Shown here: piece after piece, positions 25,088-33,514 of the stretch | How positions within the stretch are numbered: the first letter of the stretch is position 1 | Layout of the letters: the number at the start of each line of letters is the position of its first letter | Assembly (NCBI GenBank): GCA_964620645.1 | Contig: CAZUHU010000001.1 | Coordinates: 1-64,000, forward strand | From: Bog-950 sp964620645 | Lineage (GTDB): Bacteria; Bacteroidota; Bacteroidia; Chitinophagales; LD1 | DNA length: 64,000 bases | Reading direction: 5' to 3' | Program-made: the position numbers and the translations under genes | The notes under the pieces: generated by a model | What the model was told of the DNA's origin: nothing | Databases searched by the model: none | Seen by the model: only the letters and a program-made list of their open reading frames with translations

Positions 25088-25202
25088 AGTGCTAAAATAC
25101 TGAAAGCATAGAAGTGCAGAAGGAAATTTTAGTCATATGGAGGGCTTAAGTTAAGGGTAAGATTCAGCCTCTTTTGGGCAGCCCGCGGCTGTGCAATCCT
25201 GT

Positions 25203-25210
25203 TATTTTTG
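25203..25210 (+). promoter_or_regulatory. possible -7 box four bases before a start codon
   Basis: TATTTTTG is an exact TAnnTTTG match ending four bases before the ATG at 25215, which would give a nearly leaderless mRNA. No TTG is found at 17-23 bases upstream (nearest is 26). Confidence 0.35.
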
Positions 25211-25214
25211 GTGC

Positions 25215-25859
25215 ATGAAGTGGAAGGATATTTTCCGTAATCAGTCGTTTTGGATGCTTTTGGCAATTAACGTTGCGCTGGTGGTTTATTACCTGCACTA
25301 TGGTACTGGCTTTAAAACCCTGGTGTGGATTTACTGGTGCCAAAGTGTGCTGATAGGGGTTTTTAACTTTCTTAACCTGTTAACTATTGAACGCGTTGAG
25401 CCGGGCAGCATAAGCATTAACAACGAACCTATTAAAAACGCCTCGCAGGCCCGGGGCTGTGTATCCTTCTTTTTTGCGGTACACTTCGGGCTCTTCCACT
25501 TTGTTTACATGGTTTTTCTTTTCAGCATGCTGGATGCTAACGAGCGGTTGGATTGGCGCTTGTTTGAAGTATCTATAGGCGCATTATTCCTGGACCAGCT
25601 ATGGAATTTTATACAGGCCAAGCGGCAGGGGAAAGACCGCGATGCCAATATCGGCGCGCTTTTCTTTTTGCCTTATGCGCGCATACTGCCTATGCACCTT
25701 ACCATCCTGCTTCCACAATTTTTGGGCTTATCGGCCATGTACATCTTTTTGCCTTTAAAAGTGTTTGCCGATATGTTGATGTTTGGCATTACCATGAAGA
25801 TAAACGGCCCACCTCAACAGGCAGACCCTACCGTACTTGAAACAGAAAAGAAAATTTAG
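25215..25859 (+). CDS. DUF6498-type integral membrane protein
   Basis: A 214-residue membrane protein with about five helices. It opens FWMLLAINVALVVYYLHYG and has WIYWCQSVLIGVFNFLNLL, an HFGLFHFVYMVFLFSM segment and an FFLPYARILPMH motif. This pattern matches the uncharacterised DUF6498 group. No catalytic residues or partner is known. The ATG at 25215 is preferred over in-frame codons upstream. It converges with the gldH gene, with only 5 bases between the stops. Confidence 0.78.
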   Translation: MKWKDIFRNQSFWMLLAINVALVVYYLHYGTGFKTLVWIYWCQSVLIGVFNFLNLLTIERVEPGSISINNEPIKNASQARGCVSFFFAVHFGLFHFVYMVFLFSMLDANERLDWRLFEVSIGALFLDQLWNFIQAKRQGKDRDANIGALFFLPYARILPMHLTILLPQFLGLSAMYIFLPLKVFADMLMFGITMKINGPPQQADPTVLETEKKI

Positions 25860-25864
25860 AACGC

Positions 25865-26353
25865 CTACTGGCTCGCCTGGTATTTTTCTATGCGCAGGCC
25901 AACGCTTTTTATATTGGCAAGGGGGTTAACGCGCATATCCTGGCGTATTTTAAAGATGTATTTACCGGGTTGAGGGAAATAGGCGTTTTCCTGTATGGGT
26001 ATTTGAATGTCGCAGTTATCGCCCAGGCAATCGCCAAACCAGTGCCCATCAGGCTCGCTCAATAAAAGGTTAACGCGCTTATCAAATTTTTTACCGTTGG
26101 GGAAAGTGGTTTCAATATTCACCCACATGTTACGCCACTCAAAATTAAAACCATGCCGTAGATTAACATATAAGTTATAGGTTATGGCTGTATCCTTAAT
26201 CTCAGTGGTAAAAACCTTTTCATCAGCATAATTCCAGTTGTAGTTAGTTATAGATTGGTTATCGTCTATAATCCGGTTTTTATCGCAAGCCGATAACAGC
26301 ACAACAACCAAAACCACCAGTGCAAAAACAATAACTTTAGGAGAAACCTTCAT
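25865..26353 (-). CDS. gldH: gliding motility lipoprotein GldH
   Basis: A 162-residue lipoprotein with a signal peptide ending LLSACDKN (Cys23). The body matches GldH: NYNWNYADEKVF at the start, YNLYVNLRHGFNFEWRNMWV, FPNGKKFDKRVNLLLSEPDGHWFGDCLGD, and IRQDMRVNPLANIKSVGLRIE at the end. GldH is a gliding and type IX secretion-associated protein in Bacteroidota. Here it follows the PSP1 gene by 52 bases, the typical order in the phylum, and gliding itself cannot be inferred from one gene. Confidence 0.88.
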   Translation of the reverse strand: MKVSPKVIVFALVVLVVVLLSACDKNRIIDDNQSITNYNWNYADEKVFTTEIKDTAITYNLYVNLRHGFNFEWRNMWVNIETTFPNGKKFDKRVNLLLSEPDGHWFGDCLGDNCDIQIPIQENAYFPQPGKYIFKIRQDMRVNPLANIKSVGLRIEKYQASQ

Positions 26354-26405
26354 ACCCGGTTTATTAGCAATAACGGCTTTTATACTTCTGAAATTTTGGG
26401 TTCAA

Positions 26406-27599
26406 TTACTTTTTGCGGTTACCGCCCTGGCCTTTCGGCCCGCCACCACCTCCGCCGCCGCCACGGTGTTTGCCACCACGGTTGCTTCTGCGTTTCTTGC
26501 GGTCTTTCTCTTCAAGCGTAGCAAGGCTAACCTGGCCAACCAGGTCCTCGTGTTTCGACTCGTCAATTGCCGCTTCTTCCATCACCGCAAAGTCAGTCAG
26601 GTTCTTTGGCTTTTTACCACTCTTGTTCATCCAAAGCACTTCCTTCACATCTTCAATCTCCAGCTTAATGAAGTTGCCACGGGCATGCTCATATTCATAC
26701 ACCATGAACTGCTTAAGAATCTCCGTCTTCTTCAGCCATGCAATACCTTCTTCTGTTTCCAGTTTATCTGCTTGTCTGGGGAAACTTCTAAGAGCATCGT
26801 TATACGTATCCAACTCATAGTTAAGGCAGCACTTTAACCTGCCGCACTGGCCGCTTAATTTTTCGGTATTAATGGCCAGGTTTTGGTAACGGACACTCTG
26901 CGTATTTACTGACTTAAACTCCGACAGCCAGGTTGAGCAACACAACTCTCTGCCGCAGCTTCCTATGCCGCCTATACGGGCAGCTTCCTGTCTTGCACCA
27001 ATCTGGCGCATCTCAATCTTCACTTTAAAATCGCGGGCATATACTTTAACCAACTCACGGAAATCAACGCGGTCGTCGGCGGTGTAATAAATGGTTACTT
27101 TTTTGCCGTCGCCCTGGTATTCAATATCGCCTATTTTCATCTCCAGCTTCATAGAGCGGGCTACTGCACGGGCGCGCACCATCGTTTCATTCTCTCGGGC
27201 GCGTATATCTTCCAGTATCTTTATATCCTGTTCATTCGCTATCCGCATTATATTGCGGATGGTATCATCTCTTTCTGAAATACGGCGCTTTTTCATCTGC
27301 GCTTTTACAAGTTCGCCCTGCAGGCTAACCTCGCCCACGTCATGGCCCTGCGCAGCTTCAACTACTACAACCTGGCCTTTAACCAGGCTTATGTTGCCCG
27401 TATTACGGTAAAAGCCTTTGCGCGCGCCTTTCTTAAAGCTTATCTCAACAATGTTAAAGTTCTCGTTGAACGAAATAGGCATATCAGCAAACCAGTCGAA
27501 CACATTCATTCTACTGCATCCGCCGCTGCTGCAACCACCTTTGGTTTGGCAGCCGGCAACTATCCCGTCTTTTGGTGTGGTGCAAACACTACATCCCAT
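26406..27599 (-). CDS. ricT: PSP1 domain protein (RicT/YaaT-like)
   Basis: A 397-residue protein. The first 30 residues are Cys-rich (MGCSVCTTPKDGIVAGCQ then CSSGGC). The PSP1 domain spans about 50-290, with KKVTIYYTADDRVDFRELVK, IGSCGRELCCSTWL and LSGQCGRLKCCLNYE, whose CC pairs are conserved in RicT and are proposed to ligate an Fe-S cluster with partners. The last 40 residues are Lys/Arg and Gly rich with a run of eight Gly. RicT acts in RNA processing in Bacillus. It sits between holB and gldH. Confidence 0.88.
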   Translation of the reverse strand: MGCSVCTTPKDGIVAGCQTKGGCSSGGCSRMNVFDWFADMPISFNENFNIVEISFKKGARKGFYRNTGNISLVKGQVVVVEAAQGHDVGEVSLQGELVKAQMKKRRISERDDTIRNIMRIANEQDIKILEDIRARENETMVRARAVARSMKLEMKIGDIEYQGDGKKVTIYYTADDRVDFRELVKVYARDFKVKIEMRQIGARQEAARIGGIGSCGRELCCSTWLSEFKSVNTQSVRYQNLAINTEKLSGQCGRLKCCLNYELDTYNDALRSFPRQADKLETEEGIAWLKKTEILKQFMVYEYEHARGNFIKLEIEDVKEVLWMNKSGKKPKNLTDFAVMEEAAIDESKHEDLVGQVSLATLEEKDRKKRRSNRGGKHRGGGGGGGGPKGQGGNRKK

Positions 27600-27678
27600 T
27601 TCTAAATTATATTTTCAGCACGTTTGTTAATATCGTAACGAACGAAACTAAACGAATAGTGGAGGATTCCAAAACGGC

Positions 27679-28833
27679 TTAGCCGGCATTCACCTCTTCT
27701 CCCTTAAATACCGAGCCTATTTTAAAGGAATTACTAAGGAACAGAATCTTAGGGTTGCCGTTCCGCTCTATATGGTAATGCAGGTTGTTAATTATACGCG
27801 AAACTGATTCGTACTGCTCGGGGCCCAGTTTTGAGGCCAGGCCTGTGGCAAATTTCAACTCCTCCCCGTCCAGTTTCTGCGATTGGCCGGTAAGGCTTAT
27901 CATGGCGCACTCCCTGAGAAAGAACAAGGCGTACTTCAAAAAGATTTTCTGGTTCTCGCGGCCAATTTTGGCCATCTCATCTACCCAGTCCAGCAGGTTA
28001 GCAGCATTTGCCCCTGTAGGTTTTAGCTTAAGGTTAAAACAGCAAACCAACCATTTGTGCAGTAGTCTGTCGTTGGCATTCTCATCGCCATCGGCAATCG
28101 TAAGCGCCGCATTAAAATTTCCGCCTGCTATACGCGCAATATTCTTGGCGCTGTTTTCATCAATCTCATAACGGCTCATTAAGGCATCTTTCACATCTTC
28201 ATCATCAATCGCATTCATTTTGATGATTTGGGTGCGGGAGATAACCGTATTTAAAACCTGCTCAATATTTTCAACCACCAAAATAAATATGGTGTTGGCA
28301 GGCGGCTCCTCAATTATTTTCAGCAGGGTGTTGCCTGCCTCGCGCAGGTATTCAGCCAACCATATAATCTGCACCTTATAGCCGGATTCGTAGGTTTTTA
28401 GATTAATGTGCCTGATAATTTCATGGCATTCTTCTACCGTAATGTTACCCTGCTTGTTTTCGGCTTCAATAGTTTGCAGCCAATCATTATAACTCATATA
28501 AGGTTGCTGCGCCAACGCTGCCCGCCATTCAGTAATATAATCAGCACTTACCGGTGGAGAGTTCTTCTTCTCGGGCCTTATTACAGGGTAGGTAAAGTGT
28601 AAATCAGGGTGAATAAACTTTTGGTTCTTAACACAACTGGGGCAGGTTCCGCACGAATCATCTTCGCCCCTGTTTTCGCATTGCAGGTATTGGGCCAGCG
28701 CCATAGCCATAGGCAGGTTACCGTTTCCTTCAGGGCCAAGCAACATCATGGCATGGGGTACCGTGCCTGAACTTACCATTCCGGTTAATTTCCTTTTGGT
28801 TTCCTGCTGCCCTACAACATCTCTAAAAAACAT
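27679..28833 (-). CDS. holB: DNA polymerase III delta' subunit (clamp loader)
   Basis: A 384-residue AAA+ clamp-loader subunit. The N-terminus reads FFRDVVGQQETKRKLTGM, the P-loop is degenerate (GPEGNGNLPMA, no Lys), and a zinc finger follows: C-x8-C-x2-C-x2-C in the CENRGEDDSCGTCPSC segment. The KIIEEPPANTIFILV and SRTQII motifs of clamp loaders are present. Delta' does not hydrolyse ATP itself but positions the loader. Its 3' neighbours ricT and gldH form the usual Bacteroidota set. Confidence 0.93.
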   Translation of the reverse strand: MFFRDVVGQQETKRKLTGMVSSGTVPHAMMLLGPEGNGNLPMAMALAQYLQCENRGEDDSCGTCPSCVKNQKFIHPDLHFTYPVIRPEKKNSPPVSADYITEWRAALAQQPYMSYNDWLQTIEAENKQGNITVEECHEIIRHINLKTYESGYKVQIIWLAEYLREAGNTLLKIIEEPPANTIFILVVENIEQVLNTVISRTQIIKMNAIDDEDVKDALMSRYEIDENSAKNIARIAGGNFNAALTIADGDENANDRLLHKWLVCCFNLKLKPTGANAANLLDWVDEMAKIGRENQKIFLKYALFFLRECAMISLTGQSQKLDGEELKFATGLASKLGPEQYESVSRIINNLHYHIERNGNPKILFLSNSFKIGSVFKGEEVNAG

Positions 28834-28850
28834 ACTTCGTCAATTATGGC

Positions 28851-29354
28851 TTAAGCCTGAGAAAATAAATCAGGTTTAGTATCAATCAGCTTTAAAACAT
28901 CTTCGCTCAACGGATCGGTTGGTGCTGAAAAAATTTTGATCAGCTTACCATTTTCGTCAATCAGGTACTTTTGAAAATTCCATTTCACCTCGCTATCCCT
29001 ATAGCCATTAAGTTTTTGTTCTGTAAGAAACTGATACAGTGGATGAATTTCTGGGCCTAATATTTTAACCTTTTGAGTTAAAGGGAATGTTACACCAAAA
29101 TTAACTTCACAGAATTGCTCAATCTGGCTTTCAGAGCCGGGCTCCTGCCCTCCGAAATCATCGCAGGGCAAACCTATTACAGCCACTTTATCGGCAAAGT
29201 TCTCGTGCAATTCCTGTAACTGCTTGTACTGAGGGGTAAACCCACACTCAGATGCGGTGTTTACCAATAGAATCTTCTTGCCTTTAAACTTAGAAAGGTC
29301 CAACTCCTCACCTTTAATTGTGCGCAGTTTATAATCGTAAACTGAATGTTCCAT
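28851..29354 (-). CDS. glutathione peroxidase family protein
   Basis: A 167-residue thioredoxin-fold peroxidase. The peroxidatic Cys37 lies in VNTASECGFT, with Gln70 in GGQEPGS and Trp125-Asn126 in VKWNFQKYLID, completing the catalytic set. A resolving Cys is present at GLPCDDF (64) or FCEV (82). In bacteria such enzymes usually use thioredoxin rather than glutathione. It reduces hydrogen or lipid peroxides. It is 17 bases from holB and 21 bases after the SRPBCC gene, all on the minus strand. Confidence 0.93.
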   Translation of the reverse strand: MEHSVYDYKLRTIKGEELDLSKFKGKKILLVNTASECGFTPQYKQLQELHENFADKVAVIGLPCDDFGGQEPGSESQIEQFCEVNFGVTFPLTQKVKILGPEIHPLYQFLTEQKLNGYRDSEVKWNFQKYLIDENGKLIKIFSAPTDPLSEDVLKLIDTKPDLFSQA

Positions 29355-29375
29355 GCCGTAAAAATAGAAAAACGC

Positions 29376-29867
29376 TTATGCTCCGGCTCTTTCAGTTTCA
29401 ACAAGCAATAAACGGCAGCCCAGGTACTGGGCAAGGCCCTCACCACCCCATTTCATTACCACGTCATGATTCCAGGCAAAAACAGGTTTTAAGATCGGGG
29501 CCAAAAGGTTCATCCAAAAGCCTGTAGTTTTTACATTCCAATAATATTTCACCGCGCTTGCACCGTTTACCTGCTCAAAGGTCCATACCCCGTGGCCCTG
29601 CAAATCGCCTGTTGTTGTTCCTTCTATTTTTTTAAAGGGCACTACGTCCAGCACCAAACCATCATAAACAAGAGAATAGGGCAGTACGCTCCGTGTGGTA
29701 AAGCGCTTTATGGCGCCTTTCCCAAAGTTATCTCCACGCGCTATGCTTTGTACAGGGCCCTGGCCTTTCCACCACAGGTGGTAATTATCGGCATTATGCA
29801 CTACCTCATACACCTTTTCAAGGGGTGCGTCAAATTTCCAAAGTGTAATAAAGCTGTAGTCCGCCAT
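29376..29867 (-). CDS. SRPBCC-family protein (polyketide cyclase/START-like)
   Basis: A 163-residue helix-grip fold protein. The start TLWKFDAPLEKVYEVVHNADNYHLWW, the beta strands with GVWTFEQ and TGFWMNLLAP, and a long C-terminal helix containing WNHDVVMKWGGEGLAQYLG match the SRPBCC superfamily. Members bind hydrophobic ligands. No catalytic site can be assigned. It shares orientation with the peroxidase gene 21 bases downstream and is divergent from the SDR gene. Confidence 0.8.
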   Translation of the reverse strand: MADYSFITLWKFDAPLEKVYEVVHNADNYHLWWKGQGPVQSIARGDNFGKGAIKRFTTRSVLPYSLVYDGLVLDVVPFKKIEGTTTGDLQGHGVWTFEQVNGASAVKYYWNVKTTGFWMNLLAPILKPVFAWNHDVVMKWGGEGLAQYLGCRLLLVETERAGA

Positions 29868-29974
29868 CGGGGTATTTGTGATTTTAAATTTAGGAGTTTA
29901 GATTGTCCTTCAATTTAACGCCATGAGCAAAAAAACAATATGTAAAAAAGCTATGGTATTTTAACAACAAACAA

Positions 29975-30718
29975 ATGAGTAGGTTAACAAATAGAGTTGC
30001 AGTTATTACAGGGGGCGCATCAGGCATTGGTGCAGCGGCCTGCAAAAAATTTGTACGTGAAGGTGCAGCAGTTGGCATTTGGGATGTAAACGAAACCGCA
30101 GGAAAAGAACTGGAGTTGCTATTACTGAACGAAGGTTGCGCAGCACGGTTTATTAAAGTAAACACCGCAAAATTCAACGAAGTAGAAGCGGCCACCGCAG
30201 AAGTGGTTAAGCAGTTCGGGAAAATTGATATACTGATAAACAATGCAGGCATTACCCGCGATGCCAGTTTACAGAAAATGACTGCCGAAGAATGGCAGCA
30301 GGTAATGGACGTAAACCTTACCGGTGTATTTAACTGCACCAAAGCAATTTCATCAATCATGATTGCGAATAAGTACGGCCGCATCATCAACACTTCTTCT
30401 ATAGTTGGTTTGTACGGCAACTATGGGCAAACTAATTATGCCGCTACAAAGGCGGGTGTAATTGGCATGACCAAAACCTGGGCAAGAGAATTAGGCAAAT
30501 ACAACATAACCGTAAATGCGGTGGCACCAGGCTTTATTGCTACGGATATGATTAAAACCATACCCGATAAAGTAATTGAGATGATGAAGGAAAAAGTGCC
30601 TTTGAAAAAATTAGGAGAGCCGGAAGATGTAGCCAACACTTACGCATTTTTAGCAAGCGATGAAGGACAGTTTATTTCAGGAACAGTGATTAGCGTAGAT
30701 GGAGGATTGACGATATGA
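29975..30718 (+). CDS. SDR-family oxidoreductase (FabG/PhaB-like 3-oxoacyl reductase)
   Basis: A 247-residue classical short-chain dehydrogenase with the TGGASGIG dinucleotide motif, NNAG, and the Ser-Tyr-x3-Lys catalytic set (SSIVGLYGNYGQTNYAATKAG), then PGFIATDM. The sequence is close to 3-oxoacyl-ACP and acetoacetyl-CoA reductases, so NADPH is likely. Its stop overlaps the next gene (ATGA), a steroid-reductase-like membrane protein, and the two form an operon. The native substrate is unknown. Confidence 0.9.
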   Translation: MSRLTNRVAVITGGASGIGAAACKKFVREGAAVGIWDVNETAGKELELLLLNEGCAARFIKVNTAKFNEVEAATAEVVKQFGKIDILINNAGITRDASLQKMTAEEWQQVMDVNLTGVFNCTKAISSIMIANKYGRIINTSSIVGLYGNYGQTNYAATKAGVIGMTKTWARELGKYNITVNAVAPGFIATDMIKTIPDKVIEMMKEKVPLKKLGEPEDVANTYAFLASDEGQFISGTVISVDGGLTI

Positions 30719-31473
30719 CAGCGGAACTTTACTACTACATACTTTACGGCTGGATTGTAATGGGCTTAGTAGCCTTTCCTTTTTTATTGAAGCAAACTGC
30801 ACCTTATGGCAGGCACAGCACTACCGGGTGGGGGCCTATGATAAGCAACCAGCTTGGCTGGGTTATACAGGAAGGTGTTGCACCCATATTTATAAGCACT
30901 TGGTTTTGGCTTGGCGATTTACCTAAAACCAATACCAGCTATTTTTTCTATGGCCTCTACATGGCCCACTACATTTATCGCTCTTATATCTTTCCCTTCC
31001 GCACGCGTACTAAGGGCAAACAGATGCCTTTAATTATCTGCTCCTCTGCTGTGTTCTTTAATTTCTGCAACACGTTTATGCTTGGTTACTATCTGGGCAA
31101 TGTGGGTGGCAATCATGGCAACGAATATTTCTATTCGCCCCAGTTTATCATCGGCCTGGTGGTATTTCTAACAGGTGTTTTCATCAACGTTAAAAGCGAT
31201 AACTTGCTTATTGCCTTGCGCAAACCCGGTGAAAAAGGCTATAAAATACCTACCGGCTTTTTATTCAAATACATAAGCTGCCCCAACTTGTTTGGTGAGA
31301 TAGTAGAGTGGATTGGATTTGCCATTTTAATGTGGGCAATGCCCGGTGTAAGCTTCGCAGTGTGGACATTCGTAAATCTTGTTCCCCGCGCTTTAGACCA
31401 TCATAAATGGTATCATCAAAAATTTGCTGACTACCCTAAAGAAAGAAGGGCCGTATTTCCGTATGTGCTATAA
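30715..31473 (+). CDS. steroid 5-alpha-reductase-like membrane protein
   Basis: A 252-residue protein with about six helices. The C-terminal half has the family fingerprint: VFINVKSDNLLIALRKPGE, GYKIPTGFLFKYISCPN with EIVEWIGFA, and HHKWYHQKF. These resemble SRD5A/Ters-type enzymes that reduce a conjugated double bond next to a carbonyl using NADPH. Bacterial members are mostly uncharacterised. The 4-base overlap with an SDR gene suggests joint processing of one lipid or terpenoid substrate. Confidence 0.85.
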   Translation: MTAELYYYILYGWIVMGLVAFPFLLKQTAPYGRHSTTGWGPMISNQLGWVIQEGVAPIFISTWFWLGDLPKTNTSYFFYGLYMAHYIYRSYIFPFRTRTKGKQMPLIICSSAVFFNFCNTFMLGYYLGNVGGNHGNEYFYSPQFIIGLVVFLTGVFINVKSDNLLIALRKPGEKGYKIPTGFLFKYISCPNLFGEIVEWIGFAILMWAMPGVSFAVWTFVNLVPRALDHHKWYHQKFADYPKERRAVFPYVL

Positions 31474-31480
31474 AGGGGAA

Positions 31481-32062
31481 CTACCCTTTTCGCAAGTATT
31501 TTGTCAGTATAACAATAGTTTGGCCATCTATCTTTCCTTCAATTTGCTCAACGTTATCGGGCACCAGTCTTATATTTTTTACAACTGTACCTAACGCGGC
31601 TTTCAATGTGCTCCCCTTTACGTCAAGCGTTTTTATAAGTACTACTGAATCGCCATCCTGCAAAAGATTACCATTGCTATCGCGATGCAATTCAACATCG
31701 CCGCTGTTTTCATGGTCGCCGGTGGCCTTTGCCCAAGCCATGGTTTCTTCATCAAAAAACATTTGGTCTATGGCTTCAGCTGCCCAGCTTTCATTGCGCA
31801 GGCGGTTTAGCATGCGCCAAGTTACTACTTGCACGGCAGGCACCTCGCTCCACATACTCTCATTCAAACAATTCCAATGCGCAGGGTCCAACTCCTCTTT
31901 CTTATTTAACTGCCTGCTGCATTTGTCGCAAAGCAATAGGGTGTCCTCCGGTCTTTGGTCTGAATGTGGGGGCACTTCATAAACACTAAGATTACTTTCT
32001 GATTTACACAGTTCGCATTGATTGTTCGCGCGTGCCTTTAGGGTGGCTTCTAAACTCATCAT
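31481..32062 (-). CDS. PhnA/YjdM-like zinc-ribbon protein
   Basis: A 193-residue protein with an N-terminal zinc ribbon (CELCKSESN and CDKCSRQL) and a C-terminal PhnA domain (residues 120-190: NSGDVELHRDSNGNLLQDGD, IKTLDVKGSTLKAALGTVVK, IDGQTIVILTKYLRK). The older name links it to phosphonate use, but the family has no proven role there. The start region has two consecutive ATG codons, and TAAATTTG lies 2 bases before the first. Confidence 0.9.
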   Translation of the reverse strand: MMSLEATLKARANNQCELCKSESNLSVYEVPPHSDQRPEDTLLLCDKCSRQLNKKEELDPAHWNCLNESMWSEVPAVQVVTWRMLNRLRNESWAAEAIDQMFFDEETMAWAKATGDHENSGDVELHRDSNGNLLQDGDSVVLIKTLDVKGSTLKAALGTVVKNIRLVPDNVEQIEGKIDGQTIVILTKYLRKG

Positions 32063-32064
32063 TT

Positions 32065-32072
32065 CAAATTTA
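32065..32072 (-). promoter_or_regulatory. possible leaderless promoter -7 box before the PhnA-like gene
   Basis: TAAATTTG on the minus strand (32072-32065) ends two bases before the first ATG at 32062. A start a few bases downstream would give a leaderless transcript. No TTG is present at 17-23 bases upstream, so the box is supported only by its consensus and position. Confidence 0.35.
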
Positions 32073-32223
32073 CGGCGGCGAAGGTAATTTTATTTGCAGC
32101 CTTAAAAAGGTTATCAAAATATGATGTTCCTCACCGCGGGGATAAACTCCTTATGCCTTTAAGTAAGAGGTGGTAGGCTCATGTTCACTGCACCAGGAAA
32201 GCAGCAGCTTTTGTTCAGCCATG

Positions 32224-32577
32224 CTAAGCCACTGGGGGAGGAATAAATCCGAATTTCCAGATAAGGATAGCAGTAATTATGCCGCTGATAAGTGCCCCTA
32301 TTATAATGGGATAATGTTCACTTTTCCGAAAGCCGCCTTGCGCCAGAAAAACAGTTAAGCCCGTCATTAGGCCGTATAGCAGGCCAAAAAATAAGGCCCG
32401 CAGTAAAGTAACATCGTTTTGTATGGAAAAGGCCAGCGCAAGGCCAACCGTAGTATTGCGTAAAACCGCCGCTATAAAAGTTGCCAGTTTATCAATCTCT
32501 TCTTTTATAAAAAAAACAAAGGAGCCCGAAGCGGCACCCAACAAACTGCTGATAAGAAGTACTGCAACTAAATTCAT
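32224..32577 (-). CDS. small integral membrane protein, unknown
   Basis: A 117-residue protein with three hydrophobic segments (about 2-22, 52-80 with GLALAFSIQNDVTLLRALFFGLLYGL, and 95-112). I do not recognise a family. It is flanked by PhnA-like and cupin genes on the same strand, with 43 bases between its start and the cupin stop. Confidence 0.65.
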   Translation of the reverse strand: MNLVAVLLISSLLGAASGSFVFFIKEEIDKLATFIAAVLRNTTVGLALAFSIQNDVTLLRALFFGLLYGLMTGLTVFLAQGGFRKSEHYPIIIGALISGIITAILIWKFGFIPPPVA

Positions 32578-32620
32578 ATCCGGATGTTTACCGAATATAC
32601 ATATTGTAAATATTCTGCGC

Positions 32621-33178
32621 TCAAATATCTATACCGCAGTATTTTTTGTAAACGGCCCGGTAACCAAACAATCTACCGATAGGCGCCAGGGTAGCCGCTA
32701 AAATTTTTTGAACAGGAATAGGTATTTCTGACAAAAAGGTTTTTCCTTTCAGATAATTCACCCACATCATTGCCTGTATAAAAGATGGTTGGCCATTATT
32801 TAGCTTTCCATCGTTGGATAGCCCTACCAGGTTTTCGAAAAAATACTCCAGATCATGTGCAGGGCTAACTTTTTGAATGAACACCACCGGTTCCTCATCA
32901 TCATTGTAATGATTATGATGTTCTCCTCTTTTCATTACAACAGTTTCGCCGGCTTTGGCTTTGTAAACATCCTTACCGCGCTTATAAGTCAGCGTTCCCT
33001 TTAAAACCTCAAACTCTTCATCCTGCAATACGTGGAAATGGTCAGGTGCCAGTATGCCACGCTTACTTACCGTTAGCTTTACCTTAAAATGTTCGCCATT
33101 GGTGTCTACTGAAGTTTCCAGAAATTCTACGATTGTTCCATCAACCTTATCGGTTAAAACCTGTCCTTTTTGCGCCAT
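32621..33178 (-). CDS. cupin-domain protein
   Basis: A 185-residue protein with a cupin barrel over about residues 15-115: DHFHVLQDEEFEVLKGTLTY gives the first metal-binding motif and GETVVMKRGEHHNHYN the second. A C-terminal helical extension of about 70 residues follows. The reaction is not clear: cupins include isomerases, dioxygenases and binding proteins. It is the last minus-strand gene before the divergent rpoC promoter. Confidence 0.85.
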   Translation of the reverse strand: MAQKGQVLTDKVDGTIVEFLETSVDTNGEHFKVKLTVSKRGILAPDHFHVLQDEEFEVLKGTLTYKRGKDVYKAKAGETVVMKRGEHHNHYNDDEEPVVFIQKVSPAHDLEYFFENLVGLSNDGKLNNGQPSFIQAMMWVNYLKGKTFLSEIPIPVQKILAATLAPIGRLFGYRAVYKKYCGIDI

Positions 33179-33351
33179 AAATCCTTTTTATGCTGAGTTA
33201 GCCAAATCTATGAAATAGAATAGCACACATCAATTCATGTTCATTATATTTTTATACGTTGAAAATCAATCGTTTACTTTCTATAAACAGGATAATATCA
33301 AGCTCCTGGCCTCATTTTAACAATTTCAAGGATCTTTAGCTCTTCGGTACC

Positions 33352-33381
33352 TTGATTTTACCCTTCTATATTATATCTTTG
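33352..33381 (+). promoter_or_regulatory. strong rpoC promoter
   Basis: TTG at 33352-33354 and TATCTTTG at 33374-33381 with exactly 19 bases between is the best consensus promoter in the window. The leader to rpoC would be about 125 bases. The rest of the 336-base gap (33179-33514) is AT-rich on the left and GC-richer over about 33420-33485. No gene was found in it. Confidence 0.8.
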
Positions 33382-33514
33382 CGCCTCATTTTTTAAGCGT
33401 AGGGACCAATCCACCGCATGGGAGTATGCAAGCCGGCAGGCGCGAAACCAGGCAAATCAAAGTCCTTCTGCGCAGGGCTTTATTTATTGTTTGATACTTT
33501 AATCCAAATTACAA

